Notes: a model not told the origin generated them from the sequence alone. Shown: positions 47,199-59,647, counted from the first letter of the stretch. The stretch is 64,000 nucleotides of DNA from Synaphobranchus kaupii (GCA_029718625.1 CM056376.1:90339675-90403674); one strand, 5' to 3'. A program made the numbers and translations.

Positions 47199-50100
47199 CA
47201 TAGCGGGTTTCCCCCTTCAAATCGCAAACTGTACCAACTTTGATGCTTAATTATTAAAAATTCCCACAACTTTTTCTGTGATTCACTGTGGATAGACTAT
47301 AGCACATCTAGTATATGGTAATAGTGTTTTTCTGAACAAACTTTTTGATTTGATCAAGTTATAGGGCCTCCAATATGGTACCCATAGCGGTTTTCCCTTC
47401 ACATAGCAAACTGTACCAACTTTGATTCTTAATTATTAAAAATCCCCACAACAACTTTTTCTGTAATTCACTGTGCATAGACTATAGCACATCTAGTATA
47501 TGGTAATAGTGTTTTTCTGAACAAACTTTTTGATTTGATCACGTTATAGGGCCTCCAATATGGTACCCATAGCGGTTTTCCCTTCAAATCGCAAACTGTA
47601 CCAACTTTGATGCTTAATTATTAAAAATTCCCACAACAACATTTTCTGTAATTCACTGTACATAGACTATAGCCCATCTAGTATGTGGTAATACTGTTTC
47701 TTTGAACAAACTTTTTGATTTGATCAAGTTATAGGGCCTCCAATATGGTAGCCATAGCGGTTTCCCCCCTTCAAATCGCAAACTGTACCAACTTTGATGC
47801 TTAATTATTAAAAAGTCCCACAACAACTTTTTCTGTAATTCACTGAACATAGACTATAGCCCATCTAGTATGTGGTAATAGTGTTTTTCTGAACAAACTT
47901 TTTGATTTGATCAAGTTATAGGGCCTCCAATATGGTAGCCATAGCGGTTTCCCCCCTTCAAATCGCAAACTGTACCAACTTTGATGCTTAATTATTAAAA
48001 ATTCCCACAACAACTTTTTCTGTAATTCACTGTACATAGACTATAGCCCATCTAGTATATGGTAATAGTGTTTTTCTGAACAAACTTTTTGATTTGATCA
48101 AGTTATAGGGCCTCCAATATGGTACCCATAGCGGTTTTCCCTTCAAATCGCAAACTGTACCAACTTTGATGCTTAATTATAAAAAATTCCCACAACAACT
48201 TTTTCTGTAATTCACTGTACATAGACTATAGCCCATCTAGTATGTGGTAATAGTGTTTCTCTGAACAAACGTTTTGATTTGATCAAGTTATAGGGCCTCC
48301 AATATGGTAGCCATAGCGGTTTTCCCCCTTAAAATCGCAAACTGTACCAACTTTGATGCTTAATTATTAAAAATTCCCACAACAACTTTTTCTGTAATTC
48401 ACTGTACACAGACTATAGCACATCTACTATATATTAATAGTGTTTTTCTGAACAAACTTTTTGATTTGATCAAGTTATAGGGCCTCCAATATGGTAGCCA
48501 TAGCGGTTTTCCCCCTTAAAATCGAAAACTGTACCAACTTTGATTCTTAATTATTAAAAATCCCCACAACAACTTTTTCTGTAATTCACTGTGCATAGAC
48601 TATAGCACATCTAGTATATGGTAATAGTGTTTTTCTGAACAAACTTTTTGATTTGATCACGTTATAGGGCCTCCAATATGGTACCCATAGCGGTTTTCCC
48701 TTCAAATCGCAAACTGTACCAACTTTGATGCTTAATTATTAAAAATTCCCACAACAACATTTTCTGTAATTCACTGTACATAGACTATAGCCCATCTAGT
48801 ATGTGGTAATACTGTTTCTTTGAACAAACTTTTTGATTTGATCAAGTTATAGGGCCTCCAATATGGTAGCCATAGCGGTTTCCCCCCTTCAAATCGCAAA
48901 CTGTACCAACTTTGATGCTTAATTATTAAAAATTCCCACAACAACTTTTTCTGTAATTCACTGTACATAGACTATAGCCCATCTAGTATATGGTAATAGT
49001 GTTTTTCTGAACAAACTTTTTGATTTGATCAAGTTATAGGGCCTCCAATATGGTACCCATAGCGGTTTTCCCTTCAAATCGCAAACTGTACCAACTTTGA
49101 TGCTTAATTATAAAAAATTCCCACAACAACTTTTTCTGTAATTCACTGTACATAGACTATAGCCCATCTAGTATGTGGTAATAGTGTTTCTCTGAACAAA
49201 CGTTTTGATTTGATCAAGTTATAGGGCCTCCAATATGGTAGCCATAGCGGTTTTCCCCCTTAAAATCGCAAACTGTACCAACTTTGATGCTTAATTATTA
49301 AAAATTCCCACAACAACTTTTTCTGTAATTCACTGTACACAGACTATAGCACATCTACTATATATTAATAGTGTTTTTCTGAACAAACTTTTTGATTTGA
49401 TCAAGTTATAGGGCCTCCAATATGGTAGCCATAGCGGTTTTCCCCCTTAAAATCGAAAACTGTACCAACTTTGATTCTTAATTATTAAAAATCCCCACAA
49501 CAACTTTTTCTGTAATTCACTGTGCATAGACTATAGCACATCTAGTATATGGTAATAGTGTTTTTCTGAACAAACTTTTTGATTTGATCACGTTATAGGG
49601 CCTCCAATATGGTACCCATAGCGGTTTTCCCTTCAAATCGCAAACTGTACCAACTTTCATGCTTAATTATTAAAAATTCCCACAACAACATTTTCTGTAA
49701 TTCACTGTACATAGACTATAGCCCATCTAGTATGTGGTAATACTGTTTCTTTGAACAAACTTTTTGATTTGATCAAGTTATAGGGCCTCCAATATGGTAG
49801 CCATAGCGGTTTCCCCCCTTCAAATCGCAAACTGTACCAACTTTGATGCTTAATTATTAAAAATTCCCACAACAACTTTTTCTGTAATTCACTGTACATA
49901 GACTATAGCCCATCTAGTATGTGGTAATAGTGTTTTTCTGAACAAACTTTTTGATTTGATCAAGTTATAGGGCCTCCAATATTGTACCCATAGCGGTTTT
50001 CCCTTCAAATCGCAAACTGTACCAACTTTGATGCTTAATTATAAAAAATTCCCACAACAACTTTTTCTGTAATTCACTGTACATAGACTATAGCCCATCT

Positions 50101-53100
50101 AGTATGTGGTAATAGTGTTTCTCTGAACAAACGTTTTGATTTGATCAAGTTATAGGGCCTCCAATATGGTAGCCATAGCGGTTTTCCCCCTTAAAATCGC
50201 AAACTGTACCAACTTTGATGCTTAATTATTAAAAATTCCCACAACAACTTTTTCTGTAATTCACTGTACACAGACTATAGCACATCTACTATATATTAAT
50301 AGTGTTTTTCTGAACAAACTTTTTGATTTGATCAAGTTATAGGGCCTCCAATATGGTAGCCATAGCGGTTTTCCCCCTTCAAATCGCAAACTGTACCAAC
50401 TTTGATGCTTAATTATAAAAAATTCCCACAACAACTTTTTCTGTAATTCACTGTACATAGACTATAGCCCATCTAGTATGTGGTAATAGTGTTTCTCTGA
50501 ACAAACGTTTTGATTTGATCAAGTTATAGGGCCTCCAATATGGTAGCCATAGCGGTTTTCCCCCTTAAAATCGCAAACTGTACCAACTTTGATGCTTAAT
50601 TATTAAAAATTCCCACAACAACTTTTTCTGTAATTCACTGTACACAGACTATAGCACATCTACTATATATTAATAGTGTTTTTCTGAACAAACTTTTTGA
50701 TTTGATCAAGTTATAGGGCCTCCAATATGGTAGCCATAGCGGTTTTCCCCCTTAAAATCGAAAACTGTACCAACTTTGATTCTTAATTATTAAAAATCCC
50801 CACAACAACTTTTTCTGTAATTCACTGTGCATAGACTATAGCACATCTAGTATATGGTAATAGTGTTTTTCTGAACAAACTTTTTGATTTGATCACGTTA
50901 TAGGGCCTCCAATATGGTACCCATAGCGGTTTTCCCTTCAAATCGCAAACTGTACCAACTTTCATGCTTAATTATTAAAAATTCCCACAACAACATTTTC
51001 TGTAATTCACTGTACATAGACTATAGCCCATCTAGTATGTGGTAATACTGTTTCTTTGAACAAACTTTTTGATTTGATCAAGTTATAGGGCCTCCAATAT
51101 GGTAGCCATAGCGGTTTCCCCCCTTCAAATCGCAAACTGTACCAACTTTGATGCTTAATTATTAAAAATTCCCACAACAACTTTTTCTGTAATTCACTGT
51201 ACATAGACTATAGCCCATCTAGTATGTGGTAATAGTGTTTTTCTGAACAAACTTTTTGATTTGATCAAGTTATAGGGCCTCCAATATTGTACCCATAGCG
51301 GTTTTCCCTTCAAATCGCAAACTGTACCAACTTTGATGCTTAATTATAAAAAATTCCCACAACAACTTTTTCTGTAATTCACTGTACATAGACTATAGCC
51401 CATCTAGTATGTGGTAATAGTGTTTCTCTGAACAAACGTTTTGATTTGATCAAGTTATAGGGCCTCCAATATGGTAGCCATAGCGGTTTTCCCCCTTAAA
51501 ATCGCAAACTGTACCAACTTTGATGCTTAATTATTAAAAATTCCCACAACAACTTTTTCTGTAATTCACTGTACACAGACTATAGCACATCTACTATATA
51601 TTAATAGTGTTTTTCTGAACAAACTTTTTGATTTGATCAAGTTATAGGGCCTCCAATATGGTAGCCATAGCGGTTTTCCCCCTTAAAATCGAAAACTGTA
51701 CCAACTTTGATGCTTAATTATTAAAAATTCCCACAACAACTTTTTCTGTAATTCACTGTACATAGACTATAGCCCATCTAGTATGTGGTAATAGTGTTTT
51801 TTTGAACAACCTTTTTGATTTGATCAAGTTATAGGGCCTCCAATATGGTACCCATAGCGGTTTTCCCTTCACATAGCAAACTGTACCAACTTTGATTCTT
51901 AATTATTAAAAATCCCCACAACAACTTTTTCTGTAATTCACTGTACATAGACTATAGCCCATCTAGTATATGGTAATAGTGTTTTTCTGAACAAACTTTT
52001 TGATTTGATCAAGTTATAGGGCCTCCAATATGGTACCCATAGCGGTTTTCCCTTCAAATCGCAAACTGTACCAACTTTGATGCTTAATTATTAAAAATTC
52101 CCACAACAACTTTTTCTGTAATTCACTGTACATAGACTATAGCCCATCTAGTATGTGGTAATAGTGTTTTTCTGAACAAACTTTTTGATTTGATCAAGTT
52201 ATAGGGCCTCCAATATGGTACCCATAGCGGTTTTCCCTTCAAATCGCAAACTGTACCAACTTTGATGCTTAATTATTAAAAATTCCCACAACAACTTTTT
52301 CTGTAATTCACTGTACATAGACTATAGCCCATCTAGTATATGGTAATAGTGTTTTTCTGAACAAACTTTTTGATTTGATCAAGTTATAGGGCCTCCAATA
52401 TGGTACCCATAGCGGTTTTCCCTTCAAATCGCAAACTGTACCAAGTTTGATGCTTAATTATTAAAAATTCCCACAACAACTTTTTCTGTAATTCACTGTA
52501 CATAGACTATCGCCCATCTAGTATGTGCTAATACTGTTTCTTTGAACAAACTTTTTGATTTGATCAAGTTATAGGGCCTCCAATATGGTAGCCATAGCGG
52601 TTTCCCCCCTTCAAATCGCAAATTGTACCAAATTTGATGCTTAATTATTAAAAATTCCCACAACAACTTTTTCTGTAATTCACTGTACATAGACTATAGC
52701 CCATCTAGTATGTGGTAATAGTGTTTCTCTGAACAAACTTTTTGATTTGATCAAGTTATAGGGCCTCCAATATGGTAGCCATAGCGGTTTCCCCCCTTCA
52801 AATCGCAAACTGTACCAACTTTGATGCTTAATTATTAAAAATTCCCACAACAACTGTTTCTGTAATTCACTGTACATAGACTATAGCACATCTACTATAT
52901 ATTAATAGTGTTTTTCTGAACAAACTTTTTGATTTGATCAAGTTATAGGGCCTCCAATATGGTAGCCATAGCGGTTTCCCCCCTTCAAATCGCAAATTGT
53001 ACCAAATTTGATGCTTAATTATTAAAAATTCCCACAACAACTTTTTCTGTAATTCACTGTACATAGACTATAGCCCATCTAGTATGTGGTAATAGTGTTT

Positions 53101-55828
53101 CTCTGAACAAACTTTTTGATTTGATCAAGTTATAGGGCCTCCAATATGGTAGCCATAGCGGTTTTCCCCCTTAAAATCGCAAACTGTACCAACTTTGATG
53201 CTTAATTATTAAAAATTCCCACAACAACTTTTTCTGTAATTCACTGTACATAGACTATAGCCCATGTAGTATGTGGTAATAGTGTTTCTTTGAACAAACT
53301 TTTTGATTTGATCAAGTTATAGGGCCTCCAATATGGTAGCCATAGCGGTTTTCCCCCTTAAAATCGCAAACTGTACCAACTTTGATGCTTAATTATTAAA
53401 AATTCCCACAACAACTTTTTCTGTAATTCACTGTACATAGACTATAGCCCATCTAGTATGTGGTAATAGTGTTTCTCTGAACAAACTTTTTGATTTGATC
53501 AAGTTATAGGGCCTCCAATATGGTAGCCATAGCGGTTTCCCCCCTTCAAATCGCAAACTGTACCAACTTTGATGCTTAATTATTAAAAATTCCCACAACA
53601 ACTGTTTCTGTAATTCACTGTACATAGACTATAGCACATCTACTATATATTAATAGTGTTTTTCTGAACAAACTTTTTGATTTGATCAAGTTATAGGGCC
53701 TCCAATATGGTAGCCATAGCGGTTTCCCCCCTTCAAATCGCAAATTGTACCAAATTTGATGCTTAATTATTAAAAATTCCCACAACAACTTTTTCTGTAA
53801 TTCACTGTACATAGACTATAGCCCATCTAGTATGTGGTAATAGTGTTTCTCTGAACAAACTTTTTGATTTGATCAAGTTATAGGGCCTCCAATATGGTAG
53901 CCATAGCGGTTTTCCCCCTTAAAATCGCAAACTGTACCAACTTTGATGCTTAATTATTAAAAATTCCCACAACAACTTTTTTTGTGATTCACTATGGATA
54001 GACTATAGCACATCTAGTATATGGTAATAGTGTTTTTTTGAACAAACTTTTTGATTTGATCAAGTTATAGGGTCTCCAATATGGTACCCATAGCGGTTTT
54101 CCCTTCACATAGCAAACTGTACCAACTTTGATTCTTAATTATTAAAAATTCCCACAACAACTTTTTTTGTGATTCACTGTGGATAGACTATAGCACATCT
54201 AGTATATGGTAATCGTGTTTTTCTGAACAAACTTTTTGATTTGATCAAGTTATAGGGCCTCCAATATGGTACCCATAGCGGGTTTCCCCCTTCAAATCGC
54301 AAACTGTACCAACTTTGATGCTTAATTATTAAAAATCCCCACAACAACTTTTTCTGTGATTCACTGTACATAGACTATAGCACATCTAGTATATGGTAAT
54401 AGTGTTTTTTTGAACAAACTTTTTGATTTGATCAAGTTATAGGGCCTCCAATATGGTACCCATAGCGGTTTTCCCTTCACATAGCAAACTGTACCAAATT
54501 TGATTCTTAATTATTAAAAATCCCCACAACAACTTTTTCTGTGATTCACTGTACATAGACTATAGCACATCTAGTATATGGTAATAGTGTTTTTCTGAAC
54601 AAACTTTTTGATTTGATCAAGTTATAGGGCCTCCAATATGGTACCCATAGCGGGTTTCCCCCTTCAAATCGCAAACTGTACCAACTTTGATGCTTAATTA
54701 TTAAAAATCCCCACAACAACTTTTTCTGTGATTCACTGTACATAGACTATAGCACATCTAGTATATGGTAATAGTGTTTTTCTGAACAAACTTTTTGATT
54801 TGATGAAGTTATAGGGCCTCCAATATGGTACCCATAGCGGGTTTCCCCCTTCAAATCACAAACTGTACCAAATTTGATGCTTAATTATTAAAAATTCCCA
54901 CAACAACTTTTTTTGTGATTCACTATGGATAGACTATAGCACATCTAGTATATGGTAATAGTGTTTTTTTGAACAAACTTTTTGATTTGATCAAGTTATA
55001 GGGTCTCCAATATGGTACCCATAGCGGTTTTCCCTTCACATAGCAAACTGTACCAACTTTGATTCTTAATTATTAAAAATTCCCACAACAACTTTTTTTG
55101 TGATTCACTGTGGATAGACTATAGCACATCTAGTATATGGTAATCGTGTTTTTCTGAACAAACTTTTTGATTTGATCAAGTTATAGGGCCTCCAATATGG
55201 TACCCATAGCGGGTTTCCCCCTTCAAATCGCAAACTGTACCAACTTTGATGCTTAATTATTAAAAATCCCCACAACAACTTTTTCTGTGATTCACTGTAC
55301 ATAGACTATAGCACATCTAGTATATGGTAATAGTGTTTTTTTGAACAAACTTTTTGATTTGATCAAGTTATAGGGCTTCCAATATGGTACCCATAGCGGT
55401 TTTCCCTTCACATAGCAAACTGTACCAACTTTGATGCTTAATTATTAAAAATCCCCACAACAACTTTTTCTGTGATTCACTGTACATAGACTATAGCACA
55501 TCTAGTATATGGTAATAGTGTTTTTTTGAACAAACTTTTTGATTTGATCAAGTTATAGGGCTTCCAATATGGTACCCATAGCGGTTTTCCCTTCACATAG
55601 CAAACTGTACCAACTTTGATGCTTAATTATTAAAAATCCCCACAACAACTTTTTCTGTGATTCACTGTACACAGACTATAGCACATCTAGTATATGGTAA
55701 TAGTGTTTTTTTGAACAAACGTTTTGATTTGATCAAGTTATAGGGCCTCCAATATGGTACCCATAGCGGTTTTCCCTTCACATAGCAAACTGTACCAACT
55801 TTGATGCTTAATTATTAAAAATCCCCAC
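47199..55828 (-). repeat. Right satellite array, 186-187-bp unit, about 46 copies
   Basis: This is the same family as the left array but in the opposite orientation (CTTAATTATTAAAAATCCCC). Unit length alternates 185-187 because of short indels in the C and T runs. Higher-order periods are visible: 931 bp (five units; 47840, 48771 and 49702 start the same variant, and 54174 matches 55105), 748 bp (four units; 52680 matches 53428 and 52867 matches 53615), and 1305 bp (49702 to 51007). The outermost units near 54000-55828 most resemble the left array (TGTGATTCACTGT, CACATAGC). The middle is a younger amplification (TGTAATTCACTGTAC). Each unit has a 65-codon open frame, which is not a gene. Confidence 0.95.
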
Positions 55829-56255
55829 CATAAAATTTTCTGATATTCACTAGACATAAACTAGATTTATGTGTTGATTTGTACAATCCCTTTGATTTGT
55901 TGGAGTTAAATGCTTTAAAATATTAGTTTTCATATGTAACCTGCAATTCATACCAACACTGTTGCTCATGTATTACAAAACATCGTAGTAGCCTATATAG
56001 TTTCCTTGAAATTGTAATTGAAAGCATAATTGTGATAATTGTGTAAACGTTTAAAATTCTGCGAAATAAAGAAAAACAGGCAAAAATTCTGCGTTGTACA
56101 ATCCTCGCTGCTTCTCTCTGAGCAATTTCATTTACAGCTAACGCAGGGCACGTGACCGCGTTTCCGACGTAATCTCTAGTATATTTGCGAACGTATATTT
56201 TAAGCCGTGATAGCTTGACCGTCTTTTTCCGAACCCGTGATAGCTTGACCGCAGT
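55829..56255 (-). repeat. Right terminal inverted repeat of the 20-kb element
   Basis: Inverted copy of 35972-36375, with scattered substitutions and a few indels. The doubled CGGTCAAGCTATCACGG motif is better preserved here. It is followed by the target duplication GACCCTGA and the rest of the split fish repeat. Confidence 0.88.
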
Positions 56256-56263
56256 GACCCTGA

Positions 56264-56297
56264 CCAGGAATAAGCGGGTTAGATAATGGATGGATGG
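56264..56297 (+). repeat. Fish LINE/SINE 3' tail, right part
   Basis: CCAGGAATAAGCGGGTTAGA and then ATGGATGGATGG complete the repeat begun at 33273. The ATGG repeat is its usual 3' end. Confidence 0.75.
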
Positions 56298-57482
56298 GCA
56301 TTTCAATGTGGTCATCCACTCTGAATCTTAGTGAGGGCTAGATAGCTAGCTAGCTTACCTGTCTATTGATTTGTCTAATCTTGTGGAGCAGGTTTGTATC
56401 AAATGACAGAAATATCATCAAAAATATCCAACTCTTACCCATCTCTGGGTGTTTGCATTTTAAGGCCAGTTGTAAGTTAACTTACCAGCATTTTCCCACT
56501 TGAAAGATAAAAGTCAAAGCCAAAGTTGTATAGCCAGATAGCGAACTACATTGGTCTCGGGAAAGATATAACGCAATAGAATACCATGGTAAATAGCAGT
56601 AGATTATGTAAAGTGCCAGTTGTACAGAGGCAAAACGTACTTAACTGTAGAAAGTTTAGTTAGCCTTCGTTTTCACTTCATTTTTCTAGATAAGTTACTG
56701 TCCTTTGCCTTTGTATGTCAGAGCTAAGTTAACGATAGCTAAGCAAACTTTAGCTAGCTACCAAGGTCCCTTTTTAGTGGGCCAACCACGTTGCATTTAA
56801 TTTGATTACAAATACATTAAAAAAAGCTTATCTTCATTTTGTGCCAGTGTTTCATCTCAAACTTTATTTTTTTCTCTATTGTCGTGACCTGACGGGTAGG
56901 CTATCCACCTGCACACAACATGTTCTTTGCTTTCTGTGACTCTGATAATGTGCCATGCACCTTGAAGCATAGCTCTTGGCAAGAAACTATGAAATCAGAC
57001 CTTTCCATTTTTACTGCCTATAATTTATTTATTTTTATTTTTGCTGTAAAAAAAGTTGTACACTACACAACCCAATGATCATACGACAACAAATAATTAT
57101 AATGATTATATGTAATGTTCTCCATTTCTTCAAAACATTGGGGGCCCCCTAGTGGTCATTTGGGGCCCTACGCTCTGAGCGTAGCTTGCGTATAGGTGGG
57201 CACTGACTATACCTGTTTTGGGGTTAACGTCGACTCGTTACACCGAGGAGGAGTAAGCAGTATGTCATGAATGGCAGTACATTCTATTTCTTGGTTGTAT
57301 GAGCAGTAGCAATGTGACTTTGTGTATCCTTTGGAAACATTAGTGACCTGTGACTCTTGAGGAATTACTCATGATTTATATGTCAGATTTTGACATCATG
57401 TGCTGTTGCGCTTGTCCATAACTGGTGATTTTGACCTAAACATGTTTTCAAGGTTTTCCCCTGATTCTTTGGCACCTGGTGA

Positions 57483-57614
57483 ATCCATGTGGCCCTGTTC
57501 TGTTTTCAATGTGCTAAATAATTTTTTTTTAAAAGGCCCATGATTTAAATCCATGTGGTCCTGTTCTGTTTTCAATGTGCTAAATGATTTTTAAAAAAGG
57601 CCCATGATTTAAAT
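57483..57614 (+). repeat. 66-bp tandem duplication upstream of the tafa5 exon
   Basis: ATCCATGTGGCCCTGTTCTG through GGCCCATGATTTAA occurs twice in tandem (57483 and 57549), with small differences in the T/A run. It ends about 60 bp before the splice acceptor of the exon, so it sits in the branch-point region of the intron. Confidence 0.9.
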
Positions 57615-57674
57615 GATCCATGACCCTTGCCACTTCTTCTGACATCACTTCCTCTTTCTGACTGTGACTTCCAG

Positions 57675-57824
57675 GTCAGCTTGCAGCGGGGACGTGCGAA
57701 ATCGTCACACTAGACCGCGACAGTAGTCAGCCACGACGGACCATTGCGCGTCAGACAGCGCGCTGTGCCTGTAAGAGGGGGCAAATCGCCGGGACAACGA
57801 GAGCCAGGCCAGCTTGTGTGGACG
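57675..57824 (+). CDS. tafa5: Internal exon of TAFA5 (FAM19A5), secreted chemokine-like peptide
   Basis: The 150-bp exon encodes QLAAGTCEIVTLDRD, then SSQPRRTIARQTARCACKRG and QIAGTTRARPACVD, almost the mammalian TAFA5 sequence. The four Cys here belong to the conserved TAFA Cys set. TAFA5 is a small secreted protein made mainly in brain, where it acts as a neurokine. A pyrimidine-rich tract and CCAG precede 57675, and GTAAGA begins at 57825. Both junctions are phase 1: the first codon is completed from the upstream exon as xGT (Ser or Gly, which fits both known first exons), and the last G joins the next Ala codon. No signal-peptide exon before it and no next exon (KQWCDM-like) was found, so both flanking introns extend far. 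Which fish paralogue it is cannot be decided. Confidence 0.95.
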
Positions 57825-59647
57825 GTAAGAGCCATGCTCCACTTCCTCAGCCACTGCATGAGAGGATTCGATCCTCATTATCACTATCACTCGCTTTGTC
57901 GGTACTGTGTTACAGGGTGCCTGAGAAAGCGACATTTTTTGCAGCAGTCAAGCAGCCCTAGATTAGGTAGTGTCTTTCCCCCACACCACCTAGTTGGCTC
58001 CCCCAAAGTAGTGGTAGTACCTTTGCTTGCCTCTAGGTGGTTAAACCATTAATACAAGAACATCAGAATCAGAATCAGAATCAGCTTTATTGGCCAAGTA
58101 TGTGAACACATACAAGGAATTTGACTCCGGTTTTTCGTTGCTCTCCATGTACATACCCATAATAGACATACAGCTAAAAACAAGGACAACAAAGCTGAAC
58201 AAAGGTAAACATAAACATTTAACTACTATGTACAGATATAAATATATATATATATATTTTTTTAAAACAACAACACTGAAATTGTAAACAAAAGACAATA
58301 GTGCAATGGTGCAGAGTGCAAAGATGCTGGAATAAATATGGAATTATTAATGCAACAGGTTACATTATATACATGAGGTAGTGGGTTGGGTTATCTGACA
58401 GTATATGGATGTATACAATATACTAATATACTAATGAAGTTACACAATCCTTCTCAACAGTTGATGCACTTTCCATTTCAATATTGATCATTTATACAGA
58501 TGGGCATTTACTGAGACAACTCTAGTTAAGAGAATTGCTTGAGGGAATTATGCCAGTACCCCACCCAGGATTTAAACCTACAACTAACCACTTAAAAGCC
58601 CAGTTTCCTAATTGCTGCTCCAATCATGCCATTGCCTGATTTAAAATAAACACATGGCCTGGTATCCAGCTGCCAGCTTCTCGCTTCTCCCCCAGAAGGC
58701 CGCAGTGTTGTCCCAGATTATCCTCTTGTCCCTGTTAAAGTGGTGTAAGCCCTCCAGTGAGGGATGTGAACATTGCGCCGGCTTTCATCATCTCCCACTA
58801 TGAGGGTTTACACAGCCTCTAAACGAAGCTGATGTTTAAAACCTTGGTTGCCAGGCCGGGAAGGGAGCAGCCCATCAGTCTTGCTTTTGGGACGTCGTCC
58901 AGCTCATGTTAACCAACGCATTCAGAGCCGTGTCCCCAACGTGATGAATGTAATTAAAACACCCTGCTTATTTATTGTGACTTCCTTCAGAATGGTACAT
59001 TTCAATGTGTCTCTCTTATTAGTCTACTTATTCCATTGATAGGCAACTGTTGGAAATTGCACTGCCGCAGTTTATTTTAATTTCTCTCCTAAAGTTTTCT
59101 AAAACAACTAAAGCATTTGTTGTGGAATCTGAGAACTGTCAGTCACTGTGACCTGCTTTTTCAGCTCTGGAGCTGTCACCGAGCCTGTGATGTTCCCCCG
59201 GTCTCTGTTGTCTCTGTGTTGTGCTGTCATGTTGGTGCTCATTTCAGATTTGTTTATTAGACAGAAATGTTTATTGCAATTCCCAAAAAGGCCCATTCTG
59301 GACTTTTAAAGAGATGCGGTAGCCCCCGCGACAAAGCGGTAGAGCACAAAGGGTCACGACGCTGCCACTTGTTACAGAAACGGCCGTGGAGACAGTATAG
59401 ATTGGGGTTTAGTCCCCTGGAGTGAACAAAGAAAAAACAAATGAGATTTCAATAACTTCTAATCCCCTGCTTTTTTTCGAGGTCTCAGTGCAGTGCTGCA
59501 GAAATACTACAGGGTGTCAGTGCAGTGGCACTACACGGTCTCAATTCAGTGTCACTGCAGTGTGTCAGTACAGCGATTCTACAGGGGTAATGTAGTGGTA
59601 AAGTGATATACAGTATAGAGGCCTACAGTATCTTAATGCAGTGATAC
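57825..59647. other. tafa5 intron sequence with fish repeats
   Basis: Begins with the splice donor GTAAGAG. About 58061-58340 is a common teleost repeat (ATCAG units, then AGCTTTATTGGCCAAGTATG). A TA run lies at about 58241-58256. 58620-58960 is less repetitive, with mixed GC content, and is a candidate conserved non-coding element. About 59480-59640 contains repeated CTCAGTGCAGTG-type phrases that recur at 60680-60810, forming a loose tandem repeat interrupted by the palindromic element. Confidence 0.5.

Larger units (their letters stand above)
35972..56255. mobile_element. Giant 20.3-kb foldback-type transposon with satellite arms
   Basis: Inverted ends are identical over at least the outer 30 bases, starting ACTGCGGTCAAGCTATCACG, and remain alignable for about 400 bp. 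An exact 8-bp duplication GACCCTGA flanks it (35964-35971 and 56256-56263), splitting a fish LINE/SINE tail. Each end has two copies, 30 bp apart, of CGGTCAA(G/T)CTATCACGG, which may be transposase-binding repeats. Inward lie arrays of a 185-187-bp unit in opposite orientations. The central core (about 39626-39919 and 44302-44540) carries no visible gene. Later insertions are a gypsy element and a LINE. An 8-bp duplication is known for hAT, P, Merlin and Zisupton-type elements. The CAG-type hAT end is not obvious, so the superfamily is open. Confidence 0.88.
32488..57205. mobile_element. Outer hAT-like element, interrupted by nested insertions
   Basis: The left end reads CAGGGCCAGCCTTAGCAAAT. 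The right end, read on the other strand, is CAGTGCCCACCTATACGCAA. Flanks are ACAATACC (32480-32487) and ACTATACC (57206-57213), an 8-bp duplication with one mismatch. Own sequence appears to be 32488 to about 33270 and about 56300 to 57205, with GGGGCC-rich subterminal blocks typical of fish hAT MITEs. Everything between is younger insertions. No transposase is left. The pairing across 24.7 kb rests on imperfect ends plus the flank match, so it is likely but not certain. Confidence 0.5.

Noticed and set aside
47653..55302. Serial 65-residue open frames (MYSELQKKLLWEFLIIKHQ...) repeated along the right array, suggesting a tandem gene family
   Set aside because: Each lies inside one satellite unit. 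Unit length is mostly not a multiple of three, the left array has no counterpart in frame, and there is no start context or splice structure.
55923..56315. 130-residue minus-strand open frame in the right inverted end
   Set aside because: The mirrored left end carries stops and indels in the equivalent frame, and there is no domain. It is a chance frame within a terminal repeat.
57705..57935. 76-residue minus-strand open frame
   Set aside because: It overlaps the tafa5 exon on the other strand and has no similarity of its own.
59310..59400. tRNA-like stretch (GCGGTAGCCCCCGCGAC...)
   Set aside because: No consistent cloverleaf or A and B boxes at the right spacing.
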